DNA of 64,000 nucleotides from Acetatifactor muris (GTDB lineage Bacteria > Bacillota > Clostridia > Lachnospirales > Lachnospiraceae). Every line of letters starts with the position of its first letter. Position 1 is the first letter of the stretch. Below are positions 23,541 through 33,900 of the stretch, piece by piece. The stretch spans positions 4,074 to 68,073 of the forward strand of contig JAMPFR010000001.1 in assembly GCA_023664365.1 (NCBI GenBank). The letters are read 5' to 3'. The notes under the pieces are model-generated. The model made no database searches, was not told where the DNA came from, and saw only the letters and a list, made by a program, of their open reading frames with translations. A program made the position numbers and the translations under genes.

Positions 23541-25583
23541 ATGAGAAGACACGGAAAAATGAGGCGGGGCCTGTTTCTGCTGGCTGTTGCCTGCCTGGTA
23601 CTGCAGCTTCCCATGCAGGCCAGCGCAAATCAGGCCACATCCTACACCTATGCGGCGGATGAAAACGGTTACTGGGTGCGGACTCAGGACGCTTATCTGC
23701 CGGATAAGACGGTGACGGAGCTGGGGCTTTCCGGCCCGGAGGATTTGTTCATCGATGAGAATAATATGCTTTATATAGCGGACACCGGCAACCGGCGTAT
23801 TCTGAAATATGACATTGCCGGGGGCGAAATCGCGGCGGAGCTGACCAGCAGCGAGTTTACGGCGCCCAGAGGGGTCTATGTGACGGAGGAAGGGGATATT
23901 TATGTGGCGGACTCCGGGGCCAAGGCGGTTCTGATATTCAATCGGGAGTTTGAGCTGACGGGTAAGCTGGGAAGGCCGGATTCACCGATTTTTGCAGATA
24001 CCAATTATGAGCCCAAGCGTGTGGCTGTGGATGGCGGCGGAAATGTGTACCTTATCGGAGAGGGCGTTTACAACGGCGTCATCCAGCTGGCGAAGACGGG
24101 GGAATTCCTGGGGTATTTTGCGGTAAACGACGCAGACCTGACTTTTGCGCAGAGACTGCAGCAGCTGCTTTTTACCAGAGCACAGCTGGCAAACCTGGTG
24201 GACATCAATCCCACGGTATTTACCAATGTGTTTGTGGACAGGAGCGGCATTGTGTACACGGCCACCAGCGGCACCAACCGGAACGGCATGAAGAAGCACA
24301 GCACCAACGGCGGCAACATGTTCAAGTCCGACGTGTGGTCCTACGACAGCCTGACGGATTTATATGTGGATGACAGTGGTCTGATTTATACCTGCTCCTC
24401 AGAGGGGTATGTGAATATTTACTCCAAGAACGGGGAGGAAATATTCAGCTTCGGTTCCTATGTCACCACCGTTGATATTTCGGGGCTGTTTACCAGCCTG
24501 CCCTCCATTGCCGTGGACAGGGACGGCAATATCTGGGCGGTGGACGGCAGCAAGGGCTATCTGCAGTCCTTTAAGCCTACGGAGTACGCACAGATGGTGT
24601 ACGGCGCCATGGATTTATATGAGGAAGGGCGCTATGAGGAGGCCATGGAACAGTGGAACCAAGTGCTGAAGCTGAACCAGATGTCCATCCTGGCGCATAA
24701 CGGCGTGGGCAAGGCGTATCTGCATGCGGAGGACTACGAGGCGTCCCTGGAGCATTTTGAGGTGGCGAATAATAAGGATTTTTACTCCCAGGCCTACTGG
24801 GAGGTGCGGAATAAGTGGCTTCAGAAATGGCTTGGCCCTATCCTGGGGATTGTGATTGGCCTGCTTGTGGTAAGGAAGCTTGTCAAGGTCATTGACGGGA
24901 AAAAGGGCGGACGCCTTGCGGCGGCAAAGCAGCGGGCGGGAGAGAAGGCAAAGAGCCTGCCGGTGCTGAAGGATCTGATTTATGCGCTGAAGACGCCCAG
25001 ACACCCTATCGACTATTATTACGAGATTCGTAAGTACAGACAAGGGTCCGTGTCGGCGGCAACTGTGATATACGGGCTTTTCTTCCTGGATTTCATGGCG
25101 TTTAAAACCCTGAAGGGTTTTATCTACCAGACCATGAAGGTGGAGGACATGGATATCGGATCCATTGTGTTGGGCTTCTTTATTCTGCTGGGGCTGTTCA
25201 TCATCTGTAATTACCTGGTGACCAGCATCAATGACGGTGACGGAACCTTTAAGCAGATATACATGATTCCGGCCTACGGACTGATGCCTGCCATGCTTTC
25301 GCTGTTGATTGTGACACTGGTCTCCTATGTGATGACCTATAATGAGTCGTTCCTGCTGACCATCGTATTGATTATCGGAATTACCTGGAGTGTGATTACC
25401 ATATTCATGGGCCTGCAGACAGTACATGATTATACCTTTGGTGAGACGGTGAAAAGTATTGTCCTCACGGTGGTGTTTATGGTTATCGTGGCGGTAATCG
25501 GAATCATTATCTCCATTATGTGGGATAGCCTGTATTCCTTCCTTGCCGCAGTGGGAAAGGAGATGATTCAGAATGTCATATAA
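23541..25583 (+). CDS. NHL beta-propeller, TPR and YIP1-domain membrane protein
   Basis: A 680-residue protein from ATG 23541 (GTG 23538 is in frame but worse placed). A signal peptide ends near ASA (about residue 30). Residues about 55-345 form NHL-type propeller blades (DLFIDENNMLYIADTGNRRI and similar). A TPR-like pair follows (about 350-410), then a membrane helix (about 430-450) and a YIP1-like block of five helices (about 495-675). The propeller and TPR would face outside. The protein sits between the two permease pairs, and its stop overlaps the DUF5696 gene by 11 bases. No function is known; it could sense or scaffold glucan at the importer. Confidence 0.78.
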   Translation: MRRHGKMRRGLFLLAVACLVLQLPMQASANQATSYTYAADENGYWVRTQDAYLPDKTVTELGLSGPEDLFIDENNMLYIADTGNRRILKYDIAGGEIAAELTSSEFTAPRGVYVTEEGDIYVADSGAKAVLIFNREFELTGKLGRPDSPIFADTNYEPKRVAVDGGGNVYLIGEGVYNGVIQLAKTGEFLGYFAVNDADLTFAQRLQQLLFTRAQLANLVDINPTVFTNVFVDRSGIVYTATSGTNRNGMKKHSTNGGNMFKSDVWSYDSLTDLYVDDSGLIYTCSSEGYVNIYSKNGEEIFSFGSYVTTVDISGLFTSLPSIAVDRDGNIWAVDGSKGYLQSFKPTEYAQMVYGAMDLYEEGRYEEAMEQWNQVLKLNQMSILAHNGVGKAYLHAEDYEASLEHFEVANNKDFYSQAYWEVRNKWLQKWLGPILGIVIGLLVVRKLVKVIDGKKGGRLAAAKQRAGEKAKSLPVLKDLIYALKTPRHPIDYYYEIRKYRQGSVSAATVIYGLFFLDFMAFKTLKGFIYQTMKVEDMDIGSIVLGFFILLGLFIICNYLVTSINDGDGTFKQIYMIPAYGLMPAMLSLLIVTLVSYVMTYNESFLLTIVLIIGITWSVITIFMGLQTVHDYTFGETVKSIVLTVVFMVIVAVIGIIISIMWDSLYSFLAAVGKEMIQNVI

Positions 25584-27975
25584 GAACGGAAAGAGAACAC
25601 TTAAAAAGCTGGCGGCGCTTATGCTTGCAGCGGGATTCGGGTCTGTCTCCATGAACGTTCAGGCCTATGTGCCCACCAACAGAGATACCAAAGTGGCTCC
25701 CGAAAAGGCGGAGTACACACCGGAGGAGTATTCGGAGTATGAGCTGCTCTCCGAGACCGGAACGGTGAGATATTACTGGCGGGAGGACAGGGACATTCTG
25801 GCCATTGTTGACAAGGAAACCGGCTTCTGTATTAAAACAGGCGCGGATCTGCCCTTTTCCGGCGCTGTCAAGGATGCGGTGAAGGAGCTGGAAAAGGCGG
25901 GAGCGGGAGCAAAGGAAATTCTTGCGGCGGCGGAAAGCTATGCGGATGACCTGAACACTACTTATGTGGGCATTGCCAATTCCCTGATTACCATAGAGTA
26001 CTATGAAAGCGACAAGATTAAATATCTGTCCTCTGCTTCCGAGGAGGATGCAGAGTCCGTTCTGAGTAAGGCGGAGGACGGCAGATACTGCCTGGATATA
26101 AATTTCACCGGGATCGACGTCCAAATGAAGGTATACCTTACCCTGAAGGAGGACAGCGTTGACTATTACATTCCCGGCGGTGAGATGGGCGGAAGCGGCC
26201 TGAACAAGCTGGCTGCGGTGGATATTTCTCCCTTCCTGGGAGCCAGCGGCGGACGGATGAACGTGATGAATCCGGATACCCTGGAGTGGGAGACTTTTGA
26301 CAGCTACCGGGTGCCCGGTTATGTGCTGGTGCCGGACGGCAGCGGCAGCCTGATCCGGTTTGCGGACAATACCTCCACCTTCAATTCCTATGTGGGGGAT
26401 GTGTACGGCAAAGATTATGCCACCGAGACATATTATAACTTTGCTTATTATGACGACGTGCCTGTGAAGGATCCTGTAATGCCTGTGTTCGGCATTGCCC
26501 ACGGCAGCGGTCAGATGGCTTTTGCGGCCTGGGCCAACCGGGGGGCGGAGTATATGGAGATTGTCGTCAATCCAGACGGCACCAGAGGGACCACATACAC
26601 CTGGGCGTATCCCAGATTTGAACTGAACATCAATTATTACCAGCTGTATGATGAAAAGGGCAGCGGCTTTTTCAAGCAGATGGATGAGATTTATCAGTAT
26701 GACATTGATATGACCTATGCCTTTTTGTTCGGGGACGGCAGCGACGGTACTCCGGCGGCGGATTATACCGGTATGGCAAGGGTTTACAGGGAGTACCTGA
26801 TTGCGGAGGGTGAACTGACGCCCCTGGAAAATGCGGAGGGCGACATCCCCATACGTCTGGACTTTATCATGGCGGATTCCAAGAGCGGCATTGTGGGCAG
26901 CGATCAGGTTGAGGTAACCACTGTGGAGGATGTGGAAGAGATTTTGAACCGGATAACCGCAGGAGGGATTACCAATATTAATTCCGGCCTCATCGGCTGG
27001 CAGAAGAAGGGAGAAAGCCTTTCGAAGCCCTATAAAATGTCCTTTTCCGGCGCTATCGGCAGCAAGGGGGACTTTAAAAAGCTGATTGAGAGCTTCGGAG
27101 AGAGGGGAATAGACATTTCCCTTTCCAGAGACGTTATCACAATCAACAAGGATATGATTGGTTATTACAACACGGCGGTAAGGTGTATCAGCAACTGGTA
27201 CTTAAGCATCGACAAGGAGGCAATCCTGCCGGAGAATGTGCCCACCAGCCTGTTCAGCTATGCCACGCCTGTAAAAGCCGCCGGCTGGATTCAGACCCTG
27301 GCCGACAAGACGTCAGGCTTTTCAGCCAGCCTGACTCTGGCGGAGATGCCCCATGTGCTGACCTCCAACTGGAACAGGGACGGGGTGGTGACCAGCCTGA
27401 CGGATGCGGTGGAGTTGTACCGGAATACCTTGAGCGGGATAAATCAGAAGACTCTGCTGAATCTGGAAAACCCTCATATGTACCTCTGGAAATATACGGA
27501 CAGGTATCTGCAGATTCCCGTGGGCAGTTCCCAGTATGTTTTTGAGACGGATACGGTGCCTTTCCTGGAGATGGTGCTTTACGGAACCATGGAGCTGTAC
27601 GCGCCCTATGCAAACTTTTCCTTCTACACACAGGACAGCATTCTGCGGATGATTGATTACAATATTTCACCCTCCTTTATTCTTTCAAAGGAGCCGTCCT
27701 ATAAGCTGGCGGATACCTTTTCCGCAAATTTCTACTCCACGGAGTATTCTCTGTATGAGGAGCTTATCCGGCAGGTGTACGGGACAATCAACGAAGTGTT
27801 AAGCCAGGTGCAGGGCTTTGAGTGGGTAAACAGATATGTGCCTGAGAACGGAGTGGTAATCAACACTTACCAAAAGGGCAGTGAAACCAGATATGTGATT
27901 ATCAATTATACAGAGAACCAGGTGACTTATCAGGGAACCACTGTTGCGCCGGAGAGCGCGGCGGTGGTGAGATAG
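25573..27975 (+). CDS. DUF5696-family exported protein
   Basis: An 800-residue protein with a signal peptide (MSYKNGKRTLKK then a hydrophobic run ending in VQA) and no transmembrane tail. I recognise it as DUF5696 from its overall pattern: YYWREDRDILAIVDKETGFC near the start, VPDGSGSLIRF in the middle and a large alpha/beta region. Such proteins recur in Firmicute sugar-ABC loci beside YIP1 proteins, but no biochemical role is established to my knowledge. The middle region may be a TIM-barrel-like fold related to glycosidases. It overlaps the upstream gene and is followed 12 bases later by the second permease pair. Confidence 0.72.
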   Translation: MSYKNGKRTLKKLAALMLAAGFGSVSMNVQAYVPTNRDTKVAPEKAEYTPEEYSEYELLSETGTVRYYWREDRDILAIVDKETGFCIKTGADLPFSGAVKDAVKELEKAGAGAKEILAAAESYADDLNTTYVGIANSLITIEYYESDKIKYLSSASEEDAESVLSKAEDGRYCLDINFTGIDVQMKVYLTLKEDSVDYYIPGGEMGGSGLNKLAAVDISPFLGASGGRMNVMNPDTLEWETFDSYRVPGYVLVPDGSGSLIRFADNTSTFNSYVGDVYGKDYATETYYNFAYYDDVPVKDPVMPVFGIAHGSGQMAFAAWANRGAEYMEIVVNPDGTRGTTYTWAYPRFELNINYYQLYDEKGSGFFKQMDEIYQYDIDMTYAFLFGDGSDGTPAADYTGMARVYREYLIAEGELTPLENAEGDIPIRLDFIMADSKSGIVGSDQVEVTTVEDVEEILNRITAGGITNINSGLIGWQKKGESLSKPYKMSFSGAIGSKGDFKKLIESFGERGIDISLSRDVITINKDMIGYYNTAVRCISNWYLSIDKEAILPENVPTSLFSYATPVKAAGWIQTLADKTSGFSASLTLAEMPHVLTSNWNRDGVVTSLTDAVELYRNTLSGINQKTLLNLENPHMYLWKYTDRYLQIPVGSSQYVFETDTVPFLEMVLYGTMELYAPYANFSFYTQDSILRMIDYNISPSFILSKEPSYKLADTFSANFYSTEYSLYEELIRQVYGTINEVLSQVQGFEWVNRYVPENGVVINTYQKGSETRYVIINYTENQVTYQGTTVAPESAAVVR

Positions 27976-27987
27976 GAGGTGTGAGCG

Positions 27988-28920
27988 ATGGCTGAGAAAA
28001 CCGTAAAGAAAACGGCGCTCCGAAAGAGCGGGCGTACCAAGAGCTATGAAAAGCGTCAGAACCGTCTGGGCTATGGGTTCATGCTTCCCTGGATTATCGG
28101 GTTCGTGATTTTTACGCTGGTTCCCTTCGGTGCAACCATTGCCCTAAGCTTTTGCAATGTCAGTACCAATATTACGGGTTATGACATTTCCTTTGCAGGG
28201 TGGAGCAACTATTATACGGCCTTTTTCCGCAATACGGAATTTGTGCCTGCTCTGGGGGCGTTTATCGCCATGGTGGTGCCGTACACCTTTGTGATTATTA
28301 TTGTGTCCTTCTTTCTGGCGTATCTGCTCAACAAGATACAGGTGGGGAAAGGACTCATGAGAACCATTTACTTCCTGCCGGTAATCATTATGTCCGGCCC
28401 CGTTATGAGCCAGATACTGGATCAGGCGGATGAAGCGGTGCAGATGGCTCAGGGGACGGGCAGCGGATACGAAGGGATCTTTATCCTGGAGATGATCCGC
28501 AGCTATTCTCCCCAGATTGCAAGGTTTATGGGGGATATATTTGACCAGCTGACTATGATTCTCTGGTTTACGGGCATTCCCATTGTGCTGTTTGTCAGCG
28601 GGCTGCAGCGCATTAATATTTCCCTGTATGAGGCGGCAAAGATTGATATGGCAAACGAGTGGCAGATTCTCTGGAAGATTACCATACCCATGATTAAGCC
28701 CACGGCGCTGGTGGCTACCATTTTCACCATTGCCCAGCTGGGAACCTATGATACCAGCGCGATCTATTCGCTGATTAAGACGGCGACGGGCAATACCAAC
28801 GGAGGCTTTGGCTTTGCGGCCACCTATTCCTGGATTTACTGCATCATTGTTTTGATTATCATCGGGCTGGGATGTCTGATATTTAAGGAGAGGCAGCCAA
28901 GGAGGCGTGACATATGGTAA
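27988..28920 (+). CDS. Sugar ABC transporter permease (MalF-like), pair 2
   Basis: A 310-residue permease with a basic N-terminus and about six membrane helices. The EAA loop reads EAAKIDMANEWQILWKI, then TIPMIKP. The usual Gly after the Asp is Met, a departure from the pair-1 proteins. Its stop overlaps the next permease start by seven bases. It may form a second importer with one of the two binding proteins. Confidence 0.9.
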   Translation: MAEKTVKKTALRKSGRTKSYEKRQNRLGYGFMLPWIIGFVIFTLVPFGATIALSFCNVSTNITGYDISFAGWSNYYTAFFRNTEFVPALGAFIAMVVPYTFVIIIVSFFLAYLLNKIQVGKGLMRTIYFLPVIIMSGPVMSQILDQADEAVQMAQGTGSGYEGIFILEMIRSYSPQIARFMGDIFDQLTMILWFTGIPIVLFVSGLQRINISLYEAAKIDMANEWQILWKITIPMIKPTALVATIFTIAQLGTYDTSAIYSLIKTATGNTNGGFGFAATYSWIYCIIVLIIIGLGCLIFKERQPRRRDIW

Positions 28921-29858
28921 AGACGGCAAAAAATAAAAACAGGGTAAAGGTAAAGCACGACTTTAAGTGGTGGCGTAACCGGATTGCAAAGATTGCCATT
29001 TACTTTGTGCTGATCTGCGTAGGATTTGTGTATCTGGAGCCTATTTTTGAAATAATTGCGAAGACCTTTATGTCCGCGGAAGACATTATAGATCCTTCCG
29101 TCAACTGGCTGCCCAGAAGCTTTTCCTTAAACAATCTGAAGGTAGCCTCCAATGTGCTGAAGGTGGGGCCTACTCTGCGGAATACCATTCTGTGGTCCGG
29201 CGGCATGGCAGTGGCCCAGACCATTGTGTCCGCCCTTACGGGGTTTGCATTGTCCAGATATGATTTTAAATTCAAGAGGTTCTGGTTTGTCATGATTGTA
29301 CTGGCGTTTATTATTCCTACGCCGGTGACTATGGTGCCCAGGCTGATGATGTTCGTCACGGCCCAGGAGGCAACGGCAATCCAGCTTATCGGAACGGCGC
29401 TTCCCCAGGCCCTGATGGCTCTGCTGGGACAGGGAGTGTATTCCACGGTGCTGATTCTGGTGTTTTACACCTCATTTAATATGATTCCCAGGGTTCTGGA
29501 TGAGGCGGCCCAGATTGACGGCGCATCCGCCATGAAGGTATTCTGGTTTATCGTTGTGAAGATGTCGGCTGCCACAATGCTGGTGGTGTTCCTGTTCTCC
29601 TTTGTGTGGAACTGGAATGAAACCTATATCACAGGCACGTTGATGCGGAATAATATCGAACTGCTGCCTGCAAAGCTGAATATGTTCAACAGCGAATTTG
29701 ACAGCCTGGTATCCGCCCAGGGCGGGGCATTTAAGCTGAATGAGGCTTATAAGATGGCGGCTACCCTGATTTCCATTTCGCCGCTGCTTATCCTGTATGC
29801 GTTCGTGCAGAAGCAGTTCATTCAGGGCATTGAGAATACGGGAATTACCGGCGAATAG
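28914..29858 (+). CDS. Sugar ABC transporter permease (MalG-like), pair 2
   Basis: A 314-residue permease with about six membrane helices. The EAA loop EAAQIDGASAMKVFWFI is followed by VVKMSAA, where the usual Pro-containing segment is missing. This suggests an altered ATPase contact. It overlaps the upstream permease by seven bases. The exported GH16 starts 38 bases later, so transport and hydrolysis are probably co-expressed. Confidence 0.9.
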   Translation: MVKTAKNKNRVKVKHDFKWWRNRIAKIAIYFVLICVGFVYLEPIFEIIAKTFMSAEDIIDPSVNWLPRSFSLNNLKVASNVLKVGPTLRNTILWSGGMAVAQTIVSALTGFALSRYDFKFKRFWFVMIVLAFIIPTPVTMVPRLMMFVTAQEATAIQLIGTALPQALMALLGQGVYSTVLILVFYTSFNMIPRVLDEAAQIDGASAMKVFWFIVVKMSAATMLVVFLFSFVWNWNETYITGTLMRNNIELLPAKLNMFNSEFDSLVSAQGGAFKLNEAYKMAATLISISPLLILYAFVQKQFIQGIENTGITGE

Positions 29859-29896
29859 GTGCAGTATCAGCGGTATAGATGGTTTGGAGGAGTGAC

Positions 29897-30889
29897 ATGG
29901 GAAGAAAGCGGATGAGGACAGGAGTTTCGGCAGCAGTGCTGGCGCTGGCGGTCATGCTCACAGGCTGCGGCGGAGGCACCCAAAGTGACGAATTACAGAG
30001 CGGAGCGGCCGGAGAGGGCATAGAGAAGAACGAGAGCGGCTACCGGGTAGGGGGCTCTCTGTCCGGCGCTTATGTGGATCCCGATGAAAGGCCTCTCGAG
30101 AAGGAGCTGAAGGCTGCGGGCTTTACATATGACAGGGACAGCCTGACCTATGAACTGGTCTGGGCCGATGAATTCGATTATGAAGGGGAGCCGGATCCGG
30201 AGAAGTGGAGTTATGAGACAGGCGCAGGCGGCTGGGGCAACCATGAACTGCAGAATTATACCAAGGGCGACAATGCGACGGTGGCGGACGGCGTGATGAC
30301 CATTGAACTCCGGAAGGAGGAGGACGGGCAGTATACCTCCACCAGGCTGGTCAGCCGGAACAAGGGAGACTGGACCTATTGTAAGGTGGAAGCGTCCCTG
30401 AAGCTCCCGTCGGGGCTGGGCACCTGGCCCGCCTTCTGGATGATGCCTACGGATTCCGTTTACGGAACCTGGCCCAAATCCGGTGAGATTGACATTATGG
30501 AGCATGTGGGCTACGACCAGGATGTGATTGTGGAGACAGTGCATACGGAAAAGTACCACGGCGGCCAGGGAAAGGGAAAGAGCTTTCCCACGGAGGGCGT
30601 CAGTGAGGCGTTCCATACCTATGGGGTGGAGTGGCTGCCTGACAAAATGATTTTCAGCATTGACGGGGAGGAGAAGTTTACCTACGACCCTTTCAATTAC
30701 AGCGGCAGCCCTGACAGTGAACTCTGGCCCTTTGACAGGGATTTTTACCTGATATTCAACCTTGCCTTCGGCGGGGACTGGGGCGGTGCAAGAGGAACGG
30801 ATGATTCTTATTTTCCTGTGGAATACGAAGTGGATTATGTGCGGGTATACCAGAGCCCGGAGATTTCAGCTCTGACGGAGGAGCGGTGA
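29897..30889 (+). CDS. Exported GH16 beta-glucanase lipoprotein (laminarinase-type)
   Basis: A 330-residue lipoprotein from ATG 29897 after TTGGAGGAG; an earlier in-frame ATG at 29879 lacks a site. The lipobox LTGC precedes a linker, and the GH16 jelly-roll spans about 90-325. The catalytic motif GEIDIMEH gives nucleophile E197, D199 and acid/base E202. LVWADEFDYEGEPD and GTWPAFWMMP are typical of endo-beta-1,3-glucanases. It would cut laminarin-like or mixed-linkage glucan at the cell surface and feed the importer encoded just upstream. Confidence 0.93.
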   Translation: MGRKRMRTGVSAAVLALAVMLTGCGGGTQSDELQSGAAGEGIEKNESGYRVGGSLSGAYVDPDERPLEKELKAAGFTYDRDSLTYELVWADEFDYEGEPDPEKWSYETGAGGWGNHELQNYTKGDNATVADGVMTIELRKEEDGQYTSTRLVSRNKGDWTYCKVEASLKLPSGLGTWPAFWMMPTDSVYGTWPKSGEIDIMEHVGYDQDVIVETVHTEKYHGGQGKGKSFPTEGVSEAFHTYGVEWLPDKMIFSIDGEEKFTYDPFNYSGSPDSELWPFDRDFYLIFNLAFGGDWGGARGTDDSYFPVEYEVDYVRVYQSPEISALTEER

Positions 30890-30907
30890 GCGCAAAAGGA
30901 GGTTAAG

Positions 30908-33900
30908 GTGAGTAATTACACATTAGAGGGCGATAAATTTATGATTGAAAATTATACGGAGGTTCCGGCGTTTTCCAGTTTTCTGCCCGGACTTTCCGGC
31001 GTGAAGGGCATCCCGGTATGGTCCTTCTACACCAACAGGGGCCAGGGAATCAACAGCTTCGGCATTCATCACAAGGGGAACGCCATGATGGAGTTCAACC
31101 CCGCAAATACGGCATATGAGAGTACGCCCATAAAGGGCTTCCGTACCTTTGTCAGGGCGGGCGGGGAATATTTTGAACCCTTCTGTACCTATGCCCCCGA
31201 AGCAAAGCGCCGGATGGAGATTGAAAAGAACGTGCTGACTGTTTCCGAGGAAAGCCACGGACTTAAGATAACGGTGTGCTATATCATCCTGCCGGGAGAA
31301 AATATCGGCGCCCTGGTGCGCAGGGTGAAGGTAGAGAACCTGGAAGACAGCCCGCGGGAACTGGAGCTTCTGGACGGTATGCCCCAGATTATTCCCTATG
31401 GAATTCAGAACGGCCAGTATAAAGAGATGTCCAATCTGTTCAAAAGCTGGGCGGACATCAAAAACATTGAAAACAGAGCGCCCCTTTACACTATGAGGGC
31501 TTCCAGCGACGATTCCGCGGAGGTATCGGAGATAGAAGGCGGTTACTTCTATCTGGCCGTGGCGGACGGGGAATTGCAGCAGGTTATCTATGATAAAAAA
31601 GTGATTTTTGACTATGACGATTCCATGGTAAATCCGGTAGCTTTCCGGGAGAAGGGACTGGAGGGCGTACTGGCCGGGCAGCAGTGCTTTGCAAACAAGG
31701 TGCCCTGCGGGTTCATCCCTGTGAAGACCACGCTTAAAGCCGGAGAGAACTATGAGCTTACGGCATATGCGGGCTTTGCCTCTTCCATAAATCTGCTGAA
31801 TGAAAAAGCAAAATGCTTCTGCGGGGAAGGGTATGCGGAGCGCAAGACAAAGGAGGCCAGAGAACTGGTAGATTCCTTTACGAAGGACGTGTGGACCAAA
31901 TCCGCCAATCCCCTGTTTGACAGGTATATGGAGCAGTGCTATCTGGATAATTTCCTCAGGGGCGGAATTCCCTTTGTCATGGGCAAGGGAGATCATAAGG
32001 CAGTGGTGCATCTGTTCAGCCGGAAGCACGGGGATCCGGAGCGGGATTACAACTTCTTTTCCATTGCGGGCGAGTACTATTCCCAGGGCAACGGCAATTA
32101 TCGGGACGTCTGCCAGAACCGCAGGAACGACGTGTTCTTCAATCCGGCCATTGAGGATTTCAATGTGCGGCATTTTTACAGCCTGATACAGATGGACGGG
32201 TATAATCCGCTGGAGATCAGGCCCTGTACCTTTGTGCTCCCGGAGGAGAGCAGTAAGGCTGCTGCAGAGCTGGTGGCGGAGCATGTGGAGGATCCGGAGG
32301 GCAGAGTCGCCGCTATACTGAAAAAGCCCTTTACCCCCGGACAGATCACCAATGCCGTTGCGGCGCATCAGTTGAAGGTGACGGGGGACGAGGAGGAGCT
32401 GGTAAACGGCCTCATCGGACTCAGCACGGAGCAGATAGAAGCAGGATTTGGGGAAGGCTACTGGAGCGACCACTGGGATTACAATCTGGATCTGGTGGAA
32501 AATTATCTGCTGGTGTATCCGGATAAAAAGGAGAGCCTTCTGTTCGGGGACGACAGCTATGGTTTTTATGACAGCATAGGCGTTGTAAGGCCCAGAAGCG
32601 ACACATATGTCATAAATAAGGGAAAGGTACGGCAGTACGGCTCCCTGTATCACTGCAAGGAGAAGGGAGCACGTCCCGGCTTTGTGGAAAACGGCACCAA
32701 CTGGCTGAAGGACAGACAGGGAAATAAGGTGACAACTACTCTGTTCGGCAAGATGATAACCTTGGCGGTAAACAAGTTCGCTCTGCTGGATTCCTTTGGT
32801 ATGGGAATTGAGATGGAGGGCGGAAAGCCGGGCTGGAACGACGCCATGAACGGCCTGCCGGGGCTCTTTGGCAGCGGAATGCCGGAGACGCTGGAATTAA
32901 GGCGGCTGGTTGATTTCCTGCGGGAGGAGGCAGCAGGCCATTCTCCGGCGGAGGAGGTCAGACTGCCCAGGGAGCTTGCCGCCTTTATGAGAGACATTTA
33001 TGCCCTTTTGCAGGAGCAGCTTTCCGACTTTGACTATTGGGACAGGGTGGCGGCGCGCCGGGAGAGCTTCCGGGAGGAAATTAAATTTGAGGTAAGCGGA
33101 AATCTGACGGCTCTTTCCTTTAAGGAGCTTAACGGAATCTTAAGCGCATTTTCGGAGAAGCTGGACAGGGCGGCGGCAAAGGCCATGGAGTACGGCGGAG
33201 GAATCATGCCTACCTATTTCACTTATGAAGCGGCAGAGTTTGAGGAGGTGCTGAATGAGGATGGCACACCCAGGATCAGCCCTTACGGACTGCCAAGCGT
33301 CAGGGTGAAAAAATTTGATCTTGTACAGGTGCCTTATTTCCTGGAGGGCCCGGCCAGAATGCTTTCCGCCTGCGGCAGGAAGGATCGGAAAACAGCGGCG
33401 GAAATGTGCGACGGGATTAAAGAGACGGATATATATGACAAAAAGCTGAAGATGTACAAAACATCAGAATCCATTGAGGGCATTTCCATGGAGAACGGCA
33501 GGGTTCGGGCGTTTACACCGGGCTGGCTGGAGCGGGAGAGCGTCTTCCTGCATATGGAGTACAAATATTTCCTGGGGATGCTGAAGGCCGGACTGTACGA
33601 CAGGTTTTATGAGGCTGTGAACGATGCGCTGATTCCTTATCAGAAGCCGGAGATCTACGGCCGGAGCATCCTGGAGAATTCCTCCTTCCTTGCTTCCGGC
33701 GCCAATCCGGATCCTTCCGTCCACGGGCAGGGCTTTGTGGCCAGGCTTTCCGGCTCCACGGTGGAGATGCTTTCCATGTGGCTGGGAATGTTCCTGGGAG
33801 AAGGGGGCTTTACCTTTAGGGATGGGAAGCTTGGATTTATTCTTGCGCCCAGGCTGTCCCGGGAGATGTTCGACGGGAAGGGAGAAGCGTCCTTCATGCT

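Noticed and set aside
30923..32653. A 576-codon open frame on the minus strand
   Set aside because: It is antisense to the large phosphorylase gene with no recognisable protein features.
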